Source: Urbifossiella sp043733485
GTDB lineage: Bacteria; Planctomycetota; Planctomycetia; Gemmatales; Gemmataceae
DNA: 7,682 nt
Direction: 5' to 3'
Assembly: GCA_043733485.1 (NCBI GenBank)
Contig: JAYTGN010000027.1
Coordinates: 1 to 7,682, forward strand
A program made the translations under genes and the position numbers. Each line of letters starts with the position of its first letter. The stretch's first letter is position 1. Under the pieces are notes generated by a model. That model saw nothing but the letters and a program-made list of their open reading frames with translations. It was not told the origin of the DNA and searched no databases. This document shows positions 1 through 5,655 of the stretch, in pieces.

Positions 1-79
1 CGCGCAGTCCTCGGAGCGGAGCGCGACGGCACCGACGATGTCGCGCTCCGCTCCGAGGACTGCGCGTCGCGGCCAAACG
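1..79. repeat. Palindromic intergenic element, family A, copy 1 (left end cut by window)
   Basis: Bases 1-27 are a perfect reverse complement of 40-66, around a 12-base loop at 28-39. The right flank (67-79) continues to match the second copy of this family at 5567-5652. Over 40-79 the two copies differ at only two bases, so the outer left arm probably extends beyond the window. The element lies about 26-38 bases past the stop codon of the minus-strand WD40 gene. On the transcript it would form a very stable stem, but no T-rich run follows it in the available sequence, so an ordinary intrinsic terminator is not shown. A REP-like or other non-autonomous palindromic repeat is my preferred reading; no mobility gene is present. 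Confidence 0.85.
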
Positions 80-84
80 CGAGT

Positions 85-100
85 GCTTTTGGCGAACCGG
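85..100. repeat. 16-base fragment shared with the flank and arm of element B
   Basis: Bases 85-100 (gcttttggcgaaccgg) are an exact reverse complement of 4363-4378. The match covers the outer 11 bases of the right arm of hairpin B plus five bases of its flank. It sits between the family A palindrome and the stop codon of the WD40 gene. It may be a remnant of an element B or a boundary motif common to several palindromic elements. It cannot itself form a hairpin. Confidence 0.55.
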
Positions 101-104
101 CCGA

Positions 105-3100
105 TCACTTCTCCACCTTCAGCATCACGGCCTTCGCGGCGTGTTCGGTTCCCTTGCGCTCGGATTTGGCGAGCACCACGAGCGGAGCGGTCATCGGCTG
201 CACCCAGGTCTCGGCGTAGATCACGATCTCGCGGCTGGTGTCGCGCTCGGTGATCAGGATGCCGTTGAGGCCGATGTCGAGTACGCGGACGCCGTGAGGC
301 AAGCCGCGGACTTCCACCGGCACGCGGCCCTTGAAGTCGCCGCGGCGTTCGATGTCCACCACGAGGCGCGTTTCCTTGCCGGGTCGAATCGTCGCGGAGG
401 CTTGCCGCGTGGTGGCGATCACGTCGCCGGGTTCCTGCAATTTCAGCGCGCCGCCCGCGACTTCGTGCAACGCGTCCTTTCCGTCGATCGTGGCGCTGGC
501 GGTAAGTTTGAAGGCGGCATTCGCGGGAACTGCGGCTGTCGCTTCACAGAAGAGGGCGAACGACGTGCTGAGTTGATTCGCGCCGATCTCGGCGGCCGGC
601 GCGCTGAAGCCCGGCGGCAGGCCGTCGAGCTTCACCCGAATCGGGCCATCGAAGCCGTCGAGGCGCGTCGCGTTCACGGTGATGGGGATCGCTCCGCCCT
701 TCCACACGGCGGGTGCCGTGGGGCTGAAGCTGACCGTGAAGTCGGGCTTCGGCGGTCGCACCGTGAGCCGATACGCATGGGTCGAACCTCCCGCTCCGCG
801 AGCATCGCTCACCCGCGCCTGATACGTGCCGTCGGCGGGAGCGTCGAAGAAGATCAGCGAGTCCTTGCCGTAGCCCGGACCACCGTCGTCGTTTCGGTAG
901 TTCAGCGAGAAGACGGGCAGGCCGTTCGGTGGGAAGGTGCTGCCCGGCGGATGGAACTCCACCTTGTACATGGGGCAGCCTTGTGCGTGGGCGTTCGGCG
1001 TGGTGCCGAGGAACCCGAGCCGCTGACCGCCGAAGGTGTAGAACTGGCAATCGTCGTCCGGCCCCTTCGGCATCGAAATGATTCGCATGAGTTCGCCGTC
1101 GGCGTAGAGGTAGTCGTCGATGCCGAGTTCGCTCCACGATTCGAGGCGGATGCCCGGGTTGGCGGCATCGTGATCGCGGAACGTGCTGTACACGCGGGCC
1201 GTGCTGCGCAGCACGGAACGCGGCACGGGCTTGCCGGCGGAGTCCAGAATTTCCAGCACGGGATCGACGGGTGAACCGGCCCGGCGAGCGTTCACTTCCA
1301 CAATGAGGCGTTCGCCTTTCTTCGCGTGGAAGCGCACGGTCTGGGTGTCGTTCGGCTTCAAGAGAATGCCATCGGCGGTACCGGGCACGCGGAGTTCGGC
1401 ACCGGCCGCGGGATCGACCACGAGGCTGGGGAACTCATCGACGACGATCGAGGCATTGCCCAGCGGCGCTTCGCCGAGTGCGGAGAGCGGCAGCGGAATT
1501 CGCGAACCGGGCAGCGCGTCCGCGGGCACGCTCAATTTCACGGCTTGCCCGGCGTTCGCTCCGAGGTTCACACCTTCGAGGTGAATGCTGGCGGTTTTGC
1601 CGCGCTGAACCCCCAGCGGGAATACTCCAGTGACGACCGGCACGTCGCCGATGTGCAGGCGATACGTCATGTCTTCAGCCCCGCGGTACTCGCGGTCGCG
1701 AATGCCGACGGAGTACGTTCCGGCCTTCGGAACGGTGTAGCCGAGCATGGCATTTCCCTCGGCGAGCACCAGACCCGTGGCATCGGTGAGCGTGAGAACG
1801 GGATCGAGCTTGGAGCCGAGTTCCGCGGCAACGACTTGCACGCCGACCTGCTCGCCGGCCTTCGCCTCGAAGCGGAAGTAGTCCACGTTGCCGGCGCGGT
1901 CGATGGAACCCGCGATCGTCGTGGGAAGCTTCACCGCCTGAGCAGCGCGGGCCGAATCGGTGACGCCCGCCTCCGCAATCGCCGGGTAACGATCGATGGC
2001 GATCGTGAGCGGAGCGGCCTTGCCGACTTCGTTCTCGACGACGAGTTGAACCGCGCCGGCCGGGGCCTCCGGCTTCACGACGACATCGACGGCGAGTTCG
2101 TTCGAGTCGAGCGAACGCAGCAGCACGCTGACGCCGGGGCTGTTCGAGATCACCTTGCTCACCTGCCGCAGTTCGCTGCCGGTGAAGACGACGCGGGTGG
2201 TGGTGCCGCGCGGGATCGCCGCGGGGTTCAGCTTCATCGGCTTGGGCGGAGCCGCGGCTACGGGCAGCATTTCCACCACGGCCTTGCCGGTCGCGGCGTC
2301 GAACGTCGCTCCAATTCCCTCGAAGCGGGCGACCGCGAACTTCTTGCCGTCGGGCGACAGCGCGAAGTCGAGAATCGCGTCCGGCATCGCGGCATAAACC
2401 TTGGTCTCGGTCATCTTGGTCGCGTTCCAGGCCTTGATGATGCGATCTTCTCCTACCGAGAAGAGAGCTTGCCCGTCGCGGGAATAGGCGAGCCGCCAGA
2501 CCGGCTTCTGATGGGCGAAGACGCCGAGAACGAGCTTGCCGCCGTCGCGATCCGCGGCCCAGATGCGGATGCTCTTATCGACGCCGGCCGCCGCGAGGTG
2601 CTTCTTGTCCGGGCTCCATTGAAGTGCATAAAGCCAGTCGGTCGGTTCGCCGAGGGTGTAAAGTCGCTGGCCGGTCGAGGCGTCCCACACCTTCACGGTG
2701 CGGTCGGCGGAGGCGGACGCGAGCAACTTGCCGTCGGGATGAAACGACACGGCATACACGGCGTCGCTGTGATCCTTCAGCGTGAGTTTCGGCTTCGCGA
2801 GCGTGGACGGCTCGGAGGCGGACTTTGCGGGAAGTTCCCACAACTGAACGACGCGGTCGTAACCGGCGGTGGCGAGTGTGGCCGAATCCGGCGAGAAGGT
2901 GATGGTGTGGACGATGTCCGTGTGGCCCGCAATGGTGGCGAGCAGAGTCGGGGCTGCATCGATGGCATAGAGGCGGACGATGCCGGCCTTGCCGGGCGAA
3001 CCGCTCGCGACGGCCAGTCGCTTACCATCGTGCGAGTAAGCGAGTGCCGAGATGCGGCCATCCTGCCCCTTGAGCACGCCATTGGCTCCTCCGCCGTCGC

Positions 3101-3245
3101 CGAAGATTCGCACTTCGCCGTGGGAACCGAACGCGATGCGATGACCATCGGGCTGGTAAGCCACGGCGGTGACGGCCGGCGGAGCGGCGAGCAACGACGA
3201 AGCGAGAAGTGCAACCGCACCGAGGAACAGCAGGCAGCGGGGCAT
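105..3245 (-). CDS. Exported WD40 propeller protein with PPC-like and Ig-like domains
   Basis: This predicted 1046-residue extracytoplasmic protein has no recognised enzymatic motif. I chose the ATG at 3245 over the GTG at 3290 because it gives a clean signal peptide (residues 1-21: MPR, hydrophobic core, LLA-A cleavage site) and has GAGG eight bases upstream. Seven WD40 blades follow at about 25-50, 64-95, 108-137, 159-188, 204-231, 246-274 and 289-320. Blades 3-6 are the clearest (VVQLWEL, VKVWDAS, IRIWAAD, IKAWNAT) and blade 7 is degenerate. Next come an IPT/TIG-like segment (about 331-425), a PPC-like beta domain (about 430-532; DYFRFEAKAGEQV), a second TIG-like segment (535-607) and a second PPC-like domain (about 620-830) split by a long insert at 683-798. 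Two related Ig-like domains end the protein (834-935 and 940-1045; DGLPPGFS and RGLPHGVR match). Planctomycetes carry many such proteins, usually of unknown role. An adhesive or scaffolding function is inference only. The stop is TGA. Confidence 0.9.
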   Translation of the reverse strand: MPRCLLFLGAVALLASSLLAAPPAVTAVAYQPDGHRIAFGSHGEVRIFGDGGGANGVLKGQDGRISALAYSHDGKRLAVASGSPGKAGIVRLYAIDAAPTLLATIAGHTDIVHTITFSPDSATLATAGYDRVVQLWELPAKSASEPSTLAKPKLTLKDHSDAVYAVSFHPDGKLLASASADRTVKVWDASTGQRLYTLGEPTDWLYALQWSPDKKHLAAAGVDKSIRIWAADRDGGKLVLGVFAHQKPVWRLAYSRDGQALFSVGEDRIIKAWNATKMTETKVYAAMPDAILDFALSPDGKKFAVARFEGIGATFDAATGKAVVEMLPVAAAPPKPMKLNPAAIPRGTTTRVVFTGSELRQVSKVISNSPGVSVLLRSLDSNELAVDVVVKPEAPAGAVQLVVENEVGKAAPLTIAIDRYPAIAEAGVTDSARAAQAVKLPTTIAGSIDRAGNVDYFRFEAKAGEQVGVQVVAAELGSKLDPVLTLTDATGLVLAEGNAMLGYTVPKAGTYSVGIRDREYRGAEDMTYRLHIGDVPVVTGVFPLGVQRGKTASIHLEGVNLGANAGQAVKLSVPADALPGSRIPLPLSALGEAPLGNASIVVDEFPSLVVDPAAGAELRVPGTADGILLKPNDTQTVRFHAKKGERLIVEVNARRAGSPVDPVLEILDSAGKPVPRSVLRSTARVYSTFRDHDAANPGIRLESWSELGIDDYLYADGELMRIISMPKGPDDDCQFYTFGGQRLGFLGTTPNAHAQGCPMYKVEFHPPGSTFPPNGLPVFSLNYRNDDGGPGYGKDSLIFFDAPADGTYQARVSDARGAGGSTHAYRLTVRPPKPDFTVSFSPTAPAVWKGGAIPITVNATRLDGFDGPIRVKLDGLPPGFSAPAAEIGANQLSTSFALFCEATAAVPANAAFKLTASATIDGKDALHEVAGGALKLQEPGDVIATTRQASATIRPGKETRLVVDIERRGDFKGRVPVEVRGLPHGVRVLDIGLNGILITERDTSREIVIYAETWVQPMTAPLVVLAKSERKGTEHAAKAVMLKVEK

Positions 3246-3253
3246 GAGAAGAA

Positions 3254-3257
3254 CCTC
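3254..3257 (-). promoter_or_regulatory. Shine-Dalgarno site that decides the WD40 gene start
   Basis: On the minus strand GAGG lies eight bases before the ATG at 3245. The alternative upstream GTG at 3290 has no purine-rich site in front of it and would add 15 residues before a good signal peptide. This supports the shorter protein. Confidence 0.6.
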
Positions 3258-3361
3258 GATGGTGAACCCGAGCGGCACGGCGCCAGCCACTCTGGTTATA
3301 ACTCATCGCTTCCCAAAGAGCGACCACTTGCGGCTGCCAGATCCAGTTTCGGGATGCAACT

Positions 3362-4234
3362 TCATTCGTCGTCCGGGTCCATCACGGGCGGTGGGCTCCC
3401 GGGAACGGCTGGAACCTTCACGCCGTTGAGGTTCTCCCGCTCGCGCTTCGGCTTGCGATCCGGTTGCGATTCGGCAGGCGTCGCGTCGTCGTCCTTGTCC
3501 GTACCCTTGTCGCCGCTCGAACTCACGGAGGCGACCAGGAAGGCGATCAAAATCATGTTCGCGGCGAACGTCATCACGTTGAGCGCGCCCGCCGAAGCGT
3601 TCGTCTCCCAGGTGTCGAGATCGAATTGCGTCATGAACAAGCCGAAGGAGATGAAGCAACTGATCGGGAAGATGAAGAAGGCGGGGATCCTCATCCATTC
3701 GCCGATGAGCCAGATGCCGTTGGCGACGAACGTGATGGCGGACATCTTCAGGATCGCGGGCCAGAGCCGGCCGTAGTTGATTCCCATCAGCGTGCCGACG
3801 ACCATGAGCGCGGCGATCGCCAGCGGCACGTAAATGAGAACGAACAGCGTGAGCGCCCCGATTGTGAACAACCCGCTCACGCCCTTCGAGGCACCGAACG
3901 CTCCGACGACCGAAAGGAGGAGGCCGATGCCGAGCAAGACGGCCGGCATGGTGTACTCGTAGCGGCGCAGGGCCGCGTCGCGCCGTTCCTGGTCTTCGTC
4001 CTGGCCTTCCAGCAACTTGTCCGCGAGCGACAGTCCCTTCTTCTTTTTCTTTTTGCGCGGCTTCTGGGGCTTCGGTTCCTCGTCCGGTTCGGGCTCAGCG
4101 CGGAGCGCCTTCTTGGGCTTTTCCTCGACCACCTCGAAGTCCGCGTCTTCTTCGACGACTTCGAACTTCGGTTGAGCCGGTCCGGATTTGGCGTGGCCGA
4201 AAGGAGGGCGGCGAGGCGGCGTGGAATCGGACAC
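3362..4234 (-). CDS. Multi-pass membrane protein of unknown function with charged tails
   Basis: I do not recognise this 290-residue protein. Residues 1-95 are a polar, low-complexity tail rich in Pro, Glu and Lys. It has a near-tandem FEVVEE repeat at 24-29 and 33-38, six consecutive lysines at 61-66, and a charged helix at 68-92. Hydrophobic segments follow at about 96-115, 122-150, 157-179, 184-204 and 216-238, which suggests five membrane spans. The long second segment contains a proline and makes the count uncertain. The C-terminal 50 residues are again charged (DKDDD, then KPKRERE) and end in DPDDE. The lysine run before the first span favours a cytoplasmic N-terminus. The start codon is GTG and the stop is TGA. 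It begins 155 bases after moeB, beyond hairpin B, and ends 116 bases before the WD40 gene. Acidic FEVV-type tails fit my recollection of Gemmata-like proteins; no function can be given. Confidence 0.8.
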   Translation of the reverse strand: MSDSTPPRRPPFGHAKSGPAQPKFEVVEEDADFEVVEEKPKKALRAEPEPDEEPKPQKPRKKKKKKGLSLADKLLEGQDEDQERRDAALRRYEYTMPAVLLGIGLLLSVVGAFGASKGVSGLFTIGALTLFVLIYVPLAIAALMVVGTLMGINYGRLWPAILKMSAITFVANGIWLIGEWMRIPAFFIFPISCFISFGLFMTQFDLDTWETNASAGALNVMTFAANMILIAFLVASVSSSGDKGTDKDDDATPAESQPDRKPKRERENLNGVKVPAVPGSPPPVMDPDDE

Positions 4235-4240
4235 GAGAAG

Positions 4241-4245
4241 CTCCC
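4241..4245 (-). promoter_or_regulatory. Shine-Dalgarno site supporting a GTG start
   Basis: GGGAG on the minus strand lies six bases before the GTG at 4232-4234. This is a normal spacing and supports GTG as the start of the membrane-protein gene. A similar but weaker string (cttggga) precedes the moeB ATG. Confidence 0.5.
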
Positions 4246-4304
4246 AAGGGGTGAAGGGATTTTCGCAATTGTGTCCGATCGAAGGCGGAGAGGCAAGAGC
4301 CTAC

Positions 4305-4373
4305 TGGCGAACCGGCGACGTGAGTCGCCGGGCTGATTGCGCACACCCGGCGACTCACGTCGCCGGTTCGCCA
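4305..4373. repeat. Palindromic intergenic element, family B (28-bp perfect stem, 13-base loop)
   Basis: Bases 4305-4332 are an exact reverse complement of 4346-4373, with the loop at 4333-4345. The arm reads tggcgaaccggcgacgtgag, then tcgccggg. It lies 16 bases past the moeB stop codon and 70 bases before the start of the next gene. The sequence is unrelated to family A, but the build is the same: a long perfect stem, a 12-13 base loop and a position after a gene. No T-run follows the stem on either strand; AAAA follows it on the plus strand. I see no target-site duplication at the edges. Confidence 0.85.
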
Positions 4374-4389
4374 AAAGCCAGCGAAATCA

Positions 4390-5544
4390 TCAGTATCGGG
4401 GCATGCCGGGATCGACTTTCTCGGCCCAGGCCGCGATGCCGCCGGTGAGGTTCACCAGCTTCGAATAGCCCTGCGATTTCAGGAATTCGATCGCCTTCGC
4501 GCTGCGCATGCCGCTCTTGCAATGCACGATCACCTCGCGGTCCTTCGGCACCTCGGCAAACCGGGTCGGCAACTCCGGCAGCGGCAAGAACACCGAACCG
4601 GGAATGCGGCAAATCTGGAACTCGTTCGGGTTCCGCACATCCAACACGAACAAGTCTTCCCCGGCATCGACGCGCTTCTTCAACTGCTCGGCCGCGATCT
4701 CGCTTCCGGTGGAAGTTGCGGCCGGAGTGGGGCCGCCGCGGATGCCGCAGAATTGCTCGTAGTCGATGAGCCCCGTGATCGTCGGGTGCGGCGCGCCCAC
4801 GGCCCACTTCGGATCGCGGCGAATCTTGAACGTCTTGAACGTCATGTTCAAGGCATCGAAGAGCAGCAGTCGGCCGATGAGCGGTTCGCCGATGCCGAGA
4901 ATGAGCTTGATGGTCTCGGTGGCCTGGATGCAGCCGATGACGCCGGGCAGGATGCCGAGCACGCCGCCTTCGGCACAACTGGGCACCTCGCCCGGCGGCG
5001 GCGGCTCCGGATACAAACAGCGATAGCACGGCCCGAGCGCGGGATGGAATACCGTGGCCTGGCCGTCGAAGCGGAAGATGCTGCCGTACACGTTCGGCTT
5101 GTTCAACAGAACGCAAACGTCGTTCGTGAGGTATCGCGTTGGGAAGTTGTCCGTGCCGTCCACGACGATGTCGTAGGGCGTCACGATCGCGATCGCGTTC
5201 TTCGAGGTGAAGCGTTCCTCGTGAAGGACGACGTTCACCTCGGGGTTGATGTCGCGAAGTGTGTCCGAGGCAGACTGGCACTTGGAGCGACCGATGTCCT
5301 TTGTGCCGTGAATGATTTGACGTTGGAGGTTGGAGGCATCGACGGTATCGAAATCGACGAGACCGATGGTGCCGACGCCGGCCGCGGCGAGGTAGAGCGC
5401 CAACGGCGAACCGAGCCCGCCGGTGCCGATGATGAGCACTTTCGCGGCCTTCAGCTTCTTCTGACCGTCGAGCCCGACCTCCGGCATGATGATGTGCCGC
5501 GAGTACCGGGCGAATTCACTTTGCGTCAGGTCGGGAAGCGTCAT
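4390..5544 (-). CDS. moeB: MoeB/ThiF-type sulfur-carrier adenylyltransferase with C-terminal rhodanese domain
   Basis: This 384-residue cytoplasmic enzyme is predicted to adenylate the C-terminal glycine of a ubiquitin-like sulfur carrier (MoaD, ThiS or similar). Its rhodanese domain would then help form the thiocarboxylate, as in MoeZ and Uba4-type fusions. Visible features are RYSRHI (13-18), the nucleotide loop GTGGLGS (40-46), VDFD (63-66), SNLQRQ (71-76), Lys88, DGTDNF (129-134), CYRC (173-176) and SCAEGGVLG (189-197) with the candidate thioester Cys190. The rhodanese domain spans about 282-384 and has the active-site loop CKSGMRS from Cys342. The usual second zinc CxxC is replaced by Trp247 and Gly250. 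Which carrier it serves cannot be told, because no carrier gene is in the window, so the symbol is by family and moeZ would be an equally fair name. The ATG start has a weak GGGA six bases upstream, and the stop is TGA. Confidence 0.93.
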   Translation of the reverse strand: MTLPDLTQSEFARYSRHIIMPEVGLDGQKKLKAAKVLIIGTGGLGSPLALYLAAAGVGTIGLVDFDTVDASNLQRQIIHGTKDIGRSKCQSASDTLRDINPEVNVVLHEERFTSKNAIAIVTPYDIVVDGTDNFPTRYLTNDVCVLLNKPNVYGSIFRFDGQATVFHPALGPCYRCLYPEPPPPGEVPSCAEGGVLGILPGVIGCIQATETIKLILGIGEPLIGRLLLFDALNMTFKTFKIRRDPKWAVGAPHPTITGLIDYEQFCGIRGGPTPAATSTGSEIAAEQLKKRVDAGEDLFVLDVRNPNEFQICRIPGSVFLPLPELPTRFAEVPKDREVIVHCKSGMRSAKAIEFLKSQGYSKLVNLTGGIAAWAEKVDPGMPRY

Positions 5545-5566
5545 GGTGAGATCCCAAGGTTCGAGA

Positions 5567-5652
5567 TTAGCCGCGACGCGGAGTCCTCGGAGCGGAGCGC
5601 GACATCGCCGGGTACGTCGCGCTCCGCTCCGAGGACTCCGCGTCGCGGCTAA
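5567..5652. repeat. Palindromic intergenic element, family A, copy 2 (37-bp perfect stem, 12-base loop)
   Basis: Bases 5567-5603 are an exact reverse complement of 5616-5652, with the loop at 5604-5615. The stem ends three bases past the aspS stop codon, so on the aspS transcript it would fold almost directly after translation ends. The copy at 1-79 shares the arm apart from one swapped base pair (G5581-C5638 here, C5-G62 there), and both loops are 12 bases. No T-run follows on the minus strand. A transcript-end structure or a REP-like repeat fits; a classic terminator is not demonstrated. Confidence 0.9.
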
Positions 5653-5655
5653 ACG

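Noticed and set aside
3246..3290. N-terminal extension of the WD40 protein from a GTG at 3290
   Set aside because: There is no Shine-Dalgarno site before it, and it would bury a good signal peptide behind 15 residues. The ATG at 3245 has GAGG at proper spacing.
3295..3300. TATAAC on the minus strand as a -10 element for the WD40 gene
   Set aside because: The hexamer is good, but no acceptable -35 sequence lies at 16-18 bases, and a single AT-rich hexamer in the gap is weak evidence.
1326..3776. Long plus-strand open frame of 816 codons
   Set aside because: It is antisense to the WD40 gene and runs into the membrane-protein gene. Its translation is Arg/Gly/His-rich without any domain, as expected for a shadow frame in high-GC coding DNA.
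4305..5652. Hairpins A and B as standard Rho-independent terminators
   Set aside because: No T-rich tract follows either stem in the direction of transcription, and the stems are far longer and more perfect than typical terminators.
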